Shown here in pieces: positions 55,078 through 64,000 of a stretch of 64,000 bases of DNA. Numbering within the stretch: the first letter of the stretch is position 1; every line of letters begins with the position of its first letter. A model generated the notes under the pieces. The model saw only the letters and a program-made list of their open reading frames with translations, was not told where the DNA came from and did not search any database. A program made the translations under genes and the position numbers. The stretch is from Nematopogon swammerdamellus (lineage: Eukaryota > Arthropoda > Insecta > Lepidoptera > Adelidae): the NCBI GenBank assembly GCA_946902875.1, contig OX336338.1, forward strand, positions 9,787,971 to 9,851,970, in the 5' to 3' direction.

Positions 55078-55367
55078 TTAAAGCTGCGGTCATACGGGCC
55101 GCCGGCTTGCCGCGCGCTGCTGCCACGCTCAGTCGTGTTTCCAACCTCGCGCAGTGCAGACGTGTCAACATTCAGTTTTCTTTCTGTTTTTTCATTGTGC
55201 CGTCTGAAAGTTGGTGACATGGCTGATTCAACGATCGAATCCGCCTGTAACACGAACGAACGAACTGTGAAACGAGCAAAGCGTCCGTTGCAATCGACGG
55301 AAAAACAAACTATTTTCGCCCGCCGAGCCAAGCACACAGCACAATTACAAGTATAAACGCGCCTTAA
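55078..55367 (+). mobile_element. Small TIR element retaining the start of a transposon ORF
   Basis: TTAA occurs at both limits (55078-55081 and 55364-55367), with imperfect inverted ends just inside (AGCTGCGGTCATAC versus GGCGCGTTTATAC). A plus-strand frame from ATG 55219 reads MADSTIESACNTNERTVKRA then KRPLQSTEKQTIF and stops at 55356. 'R.LQS.EKQ.IF' resembles the N-terminus of insect DDE transposases from memory. The rest of the protein is gone, as in a deletion-derived MITE. The longer minus frame across it is a shadow. Confidence 0.45.
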
Positions 55368-56926
55368 CAAAATGAAAGCATTAAGCAGGCGTGGTGGGGA
55401 TAATGGGCTAACGATCAGCCGTCTCTGTCTTAGGACTATGGTAAACATGAGATAGCAACTCTCAGTATACTGGCCTGTTTCGAAAAATAAAGGATACCTA
55501 GCAAATAGCTGCTCTCTCCCGATCAAGTACGAGAGAGCATTTGCTGCTTTCGGTAGTTGGAAATAAAGGAATTATTTCTCATTTTTATACAATATGATTT
55601 GTATTTATTTATGCAAAGTTTGGGTGTAGCTGGCACTAATAAATTCACACTTGATAGTATGGTTAAGTGTATTATTATATTATGTTGTGGAGTCTACAGC
55701 AAATTTTAAATTAATTTTACAACAGAAAATATTATTCTGAACAATTACCCAACTTTTGGACTGTAACACCTCATTCTCACCTGTCCTTTGCTTCGTTTAA
55801 TATAAACCCGTAATTTCTGTCCGGAATGTTATATATGATTAGGATAATATAATAATGACAGTTCACAGTTTTAAAAATGAGCATCTTCTATTTGTTGCTC
55901 TGAAGGAGCTTATTTAATTTTATAGACATCCGCATGCACCAGCCACGAGGCTATAAATGTACAATGATGCACAGTTGCCCACCGCAAAAGAGCGCTAATG
56001 TTTGGCACGGGCGGTCGAAATTTTTCATGGCACCCATATGCCCAATCACTTGGGACCTCAAAGGACACGGAGGACATGACAATTTGGCAACTCAACAGAC
56101 ATAACAGACCCCGGGCGACCGAACGTAACCAAATGTTGCACACACGCGATACCTATATGCCCGTTTCCAGTTCACAGGTGGATAAGTACTACTTACTAAG
56201 TGTACGGTACTGTACATTTTTTAAATCCAAAAGCTGGGTAACGTTTACATCTGTTTGTCTACTTTTGGTCGACGGGTGTGGTTCAAATTCCACTCTGCGT
56301 AACATTATAGTGAGTATTAGGTACAAGTAGTGAAAGCGCTAGACCAAATACTAACTGTTTGCTGCTCAACCTACAGAATGCAGACAAAATGTATGGAGTT
56401 TCGCTACAGAACTTAAACTACAATATTAATAATGTATTCTAAATCATTTCTAACTAGTGTAAGGCTGTTAGTGTTGAGTCGCATTTACATCCAGGTGTAG
56501 GATCGACTAATATTCACTCATACAAGTTTATATATTAATGTCTATACATGTTTGAGCACTTTTCGTCTATATACATATTCTATTAAACCTTCATACATTT
56601 TCAATATCTGCAAAGGTGAATTAAAAAAAAATACAGCTAACTACCCTTATTTATTATTTCAAAATGTGTCAACAGTTTGCTATAGTCGCGTAGCATTAGG
56701 GATTAAATGCTATATGGATATAAGTGAATGAAAGTCGACCCGCTATGTGAAATGTCTCATAAATACAACAGCGACTTCAGCCACCGTCCCTTTGCTAAAT
56801 GTTATCTACAATGTTTCCAAAGCTTACAGTAATGTTACACTAATAGTTAACTAAGTGCACTGTGGTAACAATAAACAATGATGCGCTTCACATATTATTT
56901 GTCAGCATGTGAAACTCATTATGTTA
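55368..56926. other. No gene seen
   Basis: AT-rich DNA. Overlapping frames at 55910-56330 on both strands have no recognised motif. Confidence 0.35.
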
Positions 56927-57450
56927 ACACCTAGTTTGCCGTGGAGACTCTCGGGGTGTAGAGCCCGGGCGGAAAGAGCTGGTTAAGCAGTAGAGCCAAC
57001 TGCTTATGAAGACATCCGGAGAGCGTCTCGTGCCAGAGCGCGCCTCAACCAAAACATTAGCTTGGCCATTCAATGAGGGAACGCTGCTTCGGTCCTTGGG
57101 ACAAGGACAAGCGCCCACATCGAGGAAACTTGATTTTAATTTAGTTATGTGTTTAGTTCTGTTTAGTTAATACTGCTCTGTTTTTCTCTTTATATAGGTA
57201 CGCCATTTTTAGCAATCACTATTTCTTAGTAAAAATCTAGTTATAAGTATCCTAATAAACTACTGCGTCATTTTGAAATTTTAAGTAACATAGTTATCTA
57301 CATATTTCACTAACTTTTCAATTTCCTACATTAATATTATTTACTTCTGACCTCCAATGTTTTGTTGTGCATTTTTTTCATTAAACTCTCCTTTTTATTA
57401 TGACCCTTGTTCATACTGGTGTTCAATAAAGTATATTTTTATTTTTACTT
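56927..57450 (+). pseudogene. LINE 3' end with 'LAIQ.GNAAS.LGT' tail
   Basis: At about 57053 the plus strand reads NISLAIQ, a stop, GNAASVLGTRTSAHIEET and a stop. The same peptide-level ending is found at 59720-59760 joined to 61252. About 320 bp of AT-rich 3' UTR follows, with AATAAA at about 57426 and a T-rich end. I remember this ending from lepidopteran LINE ORF2 proteins but cannot name the clade. Confidence 0.5.
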
Positions 57451-58520
57451 GTGTGTTTGGTTTTCGCGTACATTGACGTTGGATTGGAACTCAAGTGCTG
57501 GATCTCGCAGTGAAAACACAACTTAATGGTGCTTTATGATGCCAAGTGGATTGCCAATGTCTTATCATATCAATCAATGGATTATCAAATGAATCTTTGT
57601 TATCGCAATGACTGGGTAGAAGACGAGTCAAAGTGTGGAGAGATGTCACCATCTCCAGTCTCCGACTATAAGCTAGCCGTTGTGTGGCCTACTCCCACGT
57701 ATTTCGATTGTTAATACTTCCATCAGCGAGATAACATTGCATTGGTGATACAAGAATGTGTGGCGGTCGAGTTTCGGTTTATAAGCGCCATCTCACGACG
57801 TTATTTCGGCGGCAGTCAGTCTGTAGTACGCCACCATCGCTGTCGTAATTGTGTTACAGTTAGTTGCTTTCTCATTTCCTCTGTCCCACTACCACGCTCA
57901 GATCAAACCATATTACCAAAACCAGGGGTCGCCAAACTTATTTCGGCACATTATGTTGTGTATGAGTTTGCAGGTTAGACTACTCAAAATGTAAAAAACA
58001 AAAAACTATTAAATCTCTTTCGCTTTCTCAGATATTATATCTATCTATGGTAAAATAATACTCTACTGCTATCAGAGAAATGTATAGTAACAGTTTATTA
58101 TTATCTATCAGACAGAGAGACTCAGTAAAGGTGTGTCATACATTTTTCTTTCCCGAGTTTAATATTGAGATGTATAACCGATTATTTTGATTTGTCTTAA
58201 TAAAAAGTGAGCAATTCCACTTCAATTCATTGTAATTCCTACATTACTTCCAACATTAAACAAAATTTATCAACACAAAACAGTAAAAGTGCCCTGTAAA
58301 CGGCTTTATTAATTACCATTACAAACACACAACCTCCGGACATCTGAACCTCTGGCCCAGCATCGGTCGGGACATATTTTTCTCTTTACTTTCTTTGCAT
58401 CTATTTAATTTGAAAATCTAGTCATAAAGACTTCATCGGATGGAATTGTTGTTGTTTATTGTAAAATTTAATCAATAGGTAGTCAGGTACAGTTCAATCC
58501 GCGAACACGCGCCCCACCCT
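57451..58520. other. No gene seen; possible hAT terminus at 57923
   Basis: 'caggggtcgccaaacttatt' at 57923 looks like a hAT-type terminal repeat. No matching right end was found. The frame 57526-57714 is unrecognised. Confidence 0.35.
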
Positions 58521-58597
58521 TCCTCCTAATCGCTTACAGTGCAAGTGTGCAACCTGCTGCTAGTGTGTTAGTTCTATCGTTACACACCACTACGATT

Positions 58598-58801
58598 ATG
58601 AGTGCACACGCACACTTAGATGAATTGGCCAATCGAAAAAGCTCCGGTAACAGCAGTTCCTGTCATCGCGGGAGAGCGACACGGACAGCTGGAAAGATGT
58701 TCTACTTCAATTGTATAATTTATTCAAGTTGTTCGATGTACCTACCTATTTTATTAATATGTTATTGTTTATTTTATTTTGTGTTATTATTAGTAATGTA
58801 A
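58598..58801 (+). CDS. Small open frame ending in a hydrophobic segment, doubtful
   Basis: From ATG 58598 the frame reads MSAHAHLDELANRKSSGNSS, then a basic stretch and a C-terminal hydrophobic run LPILLICYCLFYFVLLLVM (67 aa). The hydrophobic part is AT-rich and could be chance. A donor-like G|GTAACA lies inside (near 58645), so the first 16 codons could alternatively be an exon. No family recognised. Confidence 0.2.
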   Translation: MSAHAHLDELANRKSSGNSSSCHRGRATRTAGKMFYFNCIIYSSCSMYLPILLICYCLFYFVLLLVM

Positions 58802-59689
58802 TACAACTTTTAAGTACGATACGCTGAGATTTCCGAGAGATTTAAAAAAAAAATAAAAAAAATTTTAGAGCAGCTTTCGTGGTGGGTCAAGATTGACGCA
58901 GCGCAGACTATACTACTCGCGTGCATCGAGCCACGGTCGACTCGTGCGTGACTGAGGCTCGGGCCAAACACTCCGCACCCCGCGCGCACCGCGCGACCTA
59001 CCCACACAAATAGTAGTGGGGCGCGTCTTGGTGGATTGAACAATCTGTAACCTTGGTCTTGGATTAGTAGAAATTGCCTTGGAAATGAATATTTCAAATG
59101 CCACTACAGAAAGAGATAAGCAAAATCAGAATAGTTAGGTACATTTAGACAGAATGTTCCAAACCATGTATTCATAAAGTATTCAATGGATTATTAGTGT
59201 TTTCTTTGTTTTTGCTTAAAAATTTTGAAATATTCCGTTATTTAGGTAAACGAGTTTGAAATACATTTTAGCATGTTCTATTATTATTGATCAAAGGATT
59301 TCAATATGTTTGTATACTTACGTGAATTATAATTTTATCAATCAATAATTTACAAGATCTAACTAATCATTTAATATAACCACAACTAGTATAATTGTAT
59401 AATCCAGCACTAATCTACGAAATAAGAGATGATTTAACTTTGATTTTATAATTTAGGTCATTAAAATATCTTAAAAACAAGATACTTTTCATTAAAATCA
59501 GTCTAACATTAATGAAGATTATATATATTTTTTAGCTTTTATTTAAAACTTTAATAGGCTCTCCTTTAAGTTTTCAAAATGGCGCTTTAGCCATTCTTCC
59601 TTGCCAGGACAGGATAATTTTTATCAAAAAAATGTTTTCATGAGGCTTTAAGAAACTTGAATTTACTCTATTTAAAAATGGCGGCCGCC
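58802..59689. other. No gene seen
   Basis: AT-rich DNA, with a short GC-rich stretch at 58915-59040 carrying compositional frames. Confidence 0.35.
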
Positions 59690-60307
59690 ACAGGCCACCC
59701 CTCATGCCTTGCCTACTTCGAACATAGGATTAGCCTGGCAATCCAGAGGGGAATGCGGCCTCCTTGGCAGTGGCGGTTCCCCAGGTGAAGCAAGTGAAGC
59801 ACCGCCTCACTTAATTATCTTGAAAGTAAAGAAAAAAAAAACATTTCAAAATATCAAGAAAGAAAACTTAAAAAAGTCAAGTATATCCGATCCGAACTGA
59901 TCACAATATTAGCGCGGCGGCGCGGAGGAGGCGGAGGCGGCTGGTGCGACGCCCGCGACGAAATACGTTAAAGATGTGTTAGTGCATCAACACCACCAAC
60001 ACAGCACGCACACACACACAGACGTGACGTGTGACGTGTCACGTACGGCATGGCATATGGTGACTCACCCCGGTCCGGTGCGGCGACGAATCGCTTATTT
60101 TGATATCGCTTCACCAAGCGTAAAGACAACAGGTTGACCTTGGAGGCTTTGGATGTAGGGAGCAGCTGAGGCTCTGATAAATGGCGCCGGACGAGACATC
60201 TATATCCAATTAAAAGAATGCAGAGCGAGATGGGGCGATTCACGTTTTCTATAAGTCGGTTTGTTTTACCTCCGTGATTAAGATGGCGAAATTCGCACTA
60301 GTTACGG

Positions 60308-60378
60308 TAAGTTTCATAGCTCAATGGTATATGCTTCGCTTTTCAATCTAGTGACGTTGGTTCGAATCTCACTTTTGC
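60308..60378 (+). repeat. tRNA-like element
   Basis: 'tcatagctcaatggtatatg' (A-box-like) and 'ttggttcgaatctcac' (B-box-like) have tRNA spacing but a poor anticodon arm, so this is a SINE head or pseudo-tRNA. Confidence 0.45.
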
Positions 60379-60483
60379 GAATTCTTTTTTTTTTGTTTTT
60401 ATGGTTCCGTATCCGGTACGGGACCCTATTACTAAGCCTACGCCGTCTGTCTGTCTGTCTGTCTGTCCGTCCGTCCGTCTGTC

Positions 60484-60784
60484 TTTTTTTTTTATGTAAT
60501 CCGGTATGGGTGGCTGAGCCGGAGGGGCCAAAGCGCATGCTCCGACCAGCCAATATCACCTCCGAGAAGGTAGGTGCCATACCGGAGACTTCCCTGGATT
60601 GCTGGCTATACTAGACTAGAGGAGAACACAGCCGAGGCTGCTATGCGGCAGCAGCAGGTGTAGGTATGCATACACGTAAATTTGTTCGTCAGAAAAAAAC
60701 TCATTGTTACACGCCGACCGGATTCGAACCTCGCACCTCTCGCATTTGAAGCCAATGCCCAAACCACTCGGCCACCCGCCGCTT
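60484..60784 (-). repeat. SINE family B, internally deleted, inserted in family C
   Basis: The T-run tail is at 60484 and the tRNA-like head ends near 60782. About 130 bp of the body present at 36605-37013 is missing. Both flanks are gtctgtccgtccgtc-type sequence, consistent with a target duplication within the simple repeat. Confidence 0.75.
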
Positions 60785-60931
60785 GTCTGTCCGTCCGTCT
60801 GTCCGAGGCCTGTATCTCTTGAACCGTAATTTGGTAGCCCGTTGAAATGTTCACAGAAAATGTGTTATTATGGCCGATATAACAAAAAATAATGAAAATA
60901 AGAAAAAGTAAAAAACTCACGGGGGTTCCCA

Positions 60932-60991
60932 TAGATGGCGCGCGCGCATACACTTTTTGGTTTCAAAAAGTGTATGCGCGCGCGCCATCTA
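60932..60991. repeat. Long perfect hairpin with alternating GC core
   Basis: Arms of 28 bp (60932-60959 and 60964-60991) are perfect complements around a 4-base loop, including 'atggcgcgcgcgcatacact'. A second palindrome (61041-61083, 15-bp arms with ACGCCATCTAGATGGCGT inside) lies 50 bp downstream. Confidence 0.85.
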
Positions 60992-61400
60992 CCAAATAGA
61001 TGATGAATCATTTTCTAATCGTGACTAACTAATATGAAGTATTTCATAACACGCCATCTAGATGGCGTGGCGTGTTATGAAATTCATCTAGTGGCGCTAG
61101 CCGTGACATGGCGATACGGTACCCTCGGTGCGCGATTCGATAGTAGTTTTAGGTTTAGGTTTTTCAATTTATCATAAAGTAATAGCAATGTAGGTGGATT
61201 TTTTAGTCGCCTCACTAAGATTTATAGGTCAAAGCCGCCACTGCTCCTTGGCACTATCCCGGGGGCAAGGGGCCAAAACCGTTTTTTTCTTTTTTAGGTC
61301 AGTTTTGTTTACGTTAGTTTTAGTATTATTAAATTTTTGTATAAGTTATTGACTATAATTTCTTATAATGTTCACATTCTTTTATTTTCAATAAATACAA

Positions 61401-63879
61401 TACTTAAAAATTAACTCTCTAAATCCTCATATCATGTCAGATTCTAACCGCTTTTTATATCAAATATTTTATCTCGTTATTTCAACTAGTATGTTAAATT
61501 AACTATAGATATTCTGTATATTTTCAATACTATTGTAATAGTTTATATAAGGTAGATTAGTCGTCAGAACAAACCAAATGGAATTATTGAATATTGAACC
61601 TGTTGACTCCCGTTGAATACCACATTATAGTAATGCTGACCTCCGCAGGCTCCCGGCCATTTTCGTGCGCACATAAACTCAAATGTTTCGTAAAATAATG
61701 ATGCTAGATCAATAAACTCTTTTGCCACGTAAAACTAATGAAATTACCCACAAAAAGATGTAAAACAAGTGAGGATTCACTTATGTAGAAGCACAGATGG
61801 ATTTTTTTAACTTCAGGAAAACAAAACACATCTAACATTTTTTCTAACCTAAAATTGGCAATTCGAATACACAAATTATATATCACTGTATAAGAGACCG
61901 CTGCCGCTAAGAGACCTCAAACGTATAAAAAATTTGGGACTTGAATACAATTCACAAATTAATAAATAAATAAAACCAAGGAACCTTCAATCAAAAATGG
62001 CAATACGTCAGAATGTTTTTTTTCTGTTTGAGTGTTGAATTCTTTGTAGGTGCGTTTCATATCAATGGAAAGGTTTTTTAATCATCTATCTAAAGTGCTC
62101 CCTCGTTCTAATAAGAAACATTCACTGAAATAGCAATAGACAAAAATGTACGCGCATATAATGCCTGCTCTGCACGGAGCAGATGGAAGCCGACAGATTA
62201 AAGTTTCTTTGACTTCTTAACTTAAACATTGGTATTAATAACAAGTGTTAAAATTGTACTAAGTTATTGTACAAATTACAATATGGATGAAGATTGCATA
62301 AGTAGGTAGTTATACCATATGGATCAAATTAAGAAGCTCTTTTCTTGACGTCAGTAGAAAATCTGGGAAAGGGTAAAATGTTTACAACTAAGGGAAATAT
62401 TCGCTAGAAGTCGCTGCGAAAGGTTCAATGCCAACTAAAAAATAATTTCCCAGTGCGGCATTATCCCTGTTCTACTTATGTGGTTCATTTCCCAATTATT
62501 GCGGTCGTGCGCTGAATAAATAATCAAATTATATACTTTTTTGCGAAAAACTTAAAAGTACCTTCAATATTTTTTTCGGAATTTCCTGATAAACTTTCGG
62601 AAATTGGGAGCATAAAATGTGTTTTTTTTTAAGATTTTAGGTGACCCCAGTGGATGCAATTTTATATAAATTTCTAATGTCTTCTCGATTTATGCTAAAT
62701 AATCTTCTCTAATTTCGTGCCAATTTGGCAACTCACGAGTCACACCACAAGGTTCCGTTTTCATCTGTTTGAAGAAGGTACTGAACCTAAATAAAAATAG
62801 GCCTGATAAAGTTATGCATACAGATCAGATAAAGTAAAATCTGTGGTTATGCACATGTTGACAGTTTTTGCAATAACAGTAGATTGCAATTTTCAAGGAC
62901 ATGGATTAAAAACTACAGATAAGATTCCAAAAGGCATTTATATGTTTCTGCCAAATCAAGAATAACTCGCATAAAAGAGAGTAAATAATAAGTAATTTTG
63001 TCTAAAACGAATTTCTTTAGCAATTGAGAAATTCCCATACTTGAAGTTTGCATAGCGACCTAAACAATAAATAACTTATTTTTATCACTTGCGGGGAGAA
63101 CAGAATCCCCTATCACCAATGTTGAGTTGATGCACTATATTACATACATATACCTAACAGTTAACATATCACAAACAAAACTGAAACTTGAAACAGGTTC
63201 CTGCTCAGATATACACTCGTACATACCTATAGTTTGCTGTAGCAACGTGGTACCTAGATATTATACTCACGTCTTATACTTATGGAGCTAATGCAGGTTG
63301 CTGATCTACTCAAAAATTACTCAGAATTCTTCAAAGGGTCCAATTCTTAATAGGTACTACAATTATTTTTGTGCCATGGTTTATTGCCAATTATTATTAT
63401 TGCCAATCATTAAACTACTATTAAAATGCTTAAAAAAAACAACAATGTTCACAAATGGAACACAAATGGCCTGCAATCAAAATGTTGATCCTGATTGTAC
63501 CTCTTTGAATTATAATAATTTAAATGTATTTATAATCATGAAAATAAAGATCAAGCTAATTGTTAAGACGGAGCCAAGAGTAGGGATAAAAAGGTAAAAA
63601 AAGATTTAAAAAATAAAATGTTTTACGATAAATAATCCACAAAATGATTGGAGGAAAAAAACTTCAAAGTTTACTTGCCTTGCCTTGAGCCCTTTGAACA
63701 ATGGAAATGTTTGGCAGTCGAAAACATTTTGGTTTTAATTTCTCGCTTGTTATCGCTCCTCCTGATACAGACTTTAAACCACAACATATCTAATTGTTTA
63801 AATAATAATTATTATAAAATACTACAATATAACTGCATCACTAATAGGACAATGGTCTAGCGGATCTATAAGAGATTAA
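61401..63879. other. No gene seen; likely 3' flank of the gene at the right edge
   Basis: AT-rich DNA with few repeat signatures, unlike the rest of the window. The minus strand has AATAAA at 63385-63380, which could end the transcript whose stop codon is at 63882-63880. Confidence 0.35.
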
Positions 63880-64000
63880 CTATTTGCGTAGTTTGGCCGC
63901 ACTGGCGGCGTTGTCCTTGAGGATCTTGGATTTCAGATGGTCCTTGTATTTAAGGATTCCGCCCTCCCACTTGGTCACGGCGCCGTTCTCGCAGATCCAG
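63880..64000 (-). CDS. C-terminal coding exon of an unrecognised gene (partial)
   Basis: On the minus strand one frame is open from the window edge to TAG at 63882-63880, giving 39 residues: WICENGAVTKWEGGILKYKD then HLKSKILKDNAASAAKLRK. The other two frames close. Base composition (G+C at third positions, for example CTC AAG GAC AAC GCC) is clearly higher than the flanking AT-rich DNA, typical of a conserved lepidopteran gene. The Lys-rich, amphipathic C-terminus suggests a soluble protein. I cannot name the family from this piece. The upstream coding sequence lies beyond the window. Confidence 0.75.
   Translation of the reverse strand, partial: WICENGAVTKWEGGILKYKDHLKSKILKDNAASAAKLRK

Larger units (their letters stand above)
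60404..61140 (-). repeat. Family C repeat inside the hAT element
   Basis: The reverse copy has its closing blocks at low coordinates ('ggttccgtatccggtacggg', gtctgtctgtcc runs), 'gtatctcttgaaccgtaatt' at 60811, and its head near 61120 ('ggtaccctcggtgcgcgatt'). Its gtctgtcc run is split by a SINE B insertion. Two palindromes lie in its body. Confidence 0.65.
59768..61243. mobile_element. hAT-like element with 8-bp target duplication
   Basis: The ends are CAGTGGCGG (59768) and CCGCCACTG (61243), and identical CTCCTTGG copies flank them at 59760-59767 and 61244-61251, the 8-bp target duplication typical of hAT. Subterminal 'caccgcctcactta' and the inverse 'tcgcctcactaag' are also mirrored. Original internal sequence is about 59768-60310 and 61145-61243. 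The remainder is later insertion (family C copy and SINE B). No transposase is recognisable. Confidence 0.75.
59690..61400 (+). pseudogene. LINE 3' end interrupted by a hAT-like element
   Basis: 59690-59767 reads (one frameshift) FEHRISLAIQRG and then G.AASLLG, and the sequence resumes at 61252 with 'actatcccgggggcaagggg' and a 3' UTR ending near 'caataaatacaatac' (61390). Removing 59768-61251 restores a continuous tail like that at 56927-57450. The LINE is the oldest layer of this nest. Confidence 0.5.

Noticed and set aside
55002..55526. 174-codon minus-strand frame
   Set aside because: It runs antisense across a small TIR element whose plus strand holds the transposon-like start; composition and position explain it.

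Overview
This window looks like moth or butterfly (Lepidoptera) nuclear DNA. It is AT-rich and has no bacterial gene organisation. Almost every open frame is short and broken. The sequence is packed with repeat signatures familiar from lepidopteran genomes: 'gcggtcaagtgcgagtc...gacagacggacag...acggaaccctaaa' elements, 'tagctgttgcccgcggcttcg' ends, 'accgacttccaaaaaaggagg' elements, tRNA-headed SINEs and a (TTAGG)n array, the insect telomere unit. Family names resting on remembered protein patterns are marked as such.

Host genes are sparse. The best supported are two small, two-exon genes arranged head to head: one on the minus strand (coding 37152 to 35654, 91 aa) and one on the plus strand (coding 42244 to 43139, 106 aa as read). 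Both begin Met-Trp-Lys, have a short hydrophobic leader, a phase-0 intron after codon 32-34, and a second exon with one membrane segment and a short basic tail. I do not recognise either and propose them as a diverged paralogous pair. The window ends inside the last coding exon of an unrecognised minus-strand gene (stop at 63880-63882). A GC-rich exon candidate (2223-2383, plus) and a CpG-island first-exon candidate with a minus-strand donor (32907 upward) are weaker.

The rest is mostly mobile elements. From left to right: a Tc1/mariner-like element with a dead transposase (5315-6644); an RTE-like LINE tail (7110-7635); a LINE endonuclease scrap (11413-11600); the C-terminal, restriction-like endonuclease part of an R2/R4-like LINE (13103-13676); a run of three head-to-tail repeats (14302-16020) with an Asn/Gly-rich open frame inside; a 2.15 kb unit (17379-19531) that recurs as the two arms of a 5.1 kb inverted repeat (43278-48401); foldback elements with 68-bp tandem cores (21312-22287, 49637-50077); PIF/Harbinger-like MITEs (23861-24259, 53276-53822); other terminal-inverted-repeat elements (25409-25567, 27211-27703, 55078-55367); LINE 3' ends (39076-39811, 56927-57450); and a hAT-like element (59768-61243) that has itself received other insertions.

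Two SINE families dominate. Family A is a chimera of a tRNA-like head followed by a 5S-rRNA-like block. Family B has a Ser/Leu-tRNA-like head. No rRNA gene, functional tRNA gene, CRISPR array or viral genome was recognised. The most notable signals are the paired small membrane-protein genes, the large foldback with its mosaic arms, the tRNA/5S chimeric SINE, the tandem-core foldback family, the Russian-doll hAT insertion and the interstitial TTAGG tract that starts exactly where a SINE is truncated.
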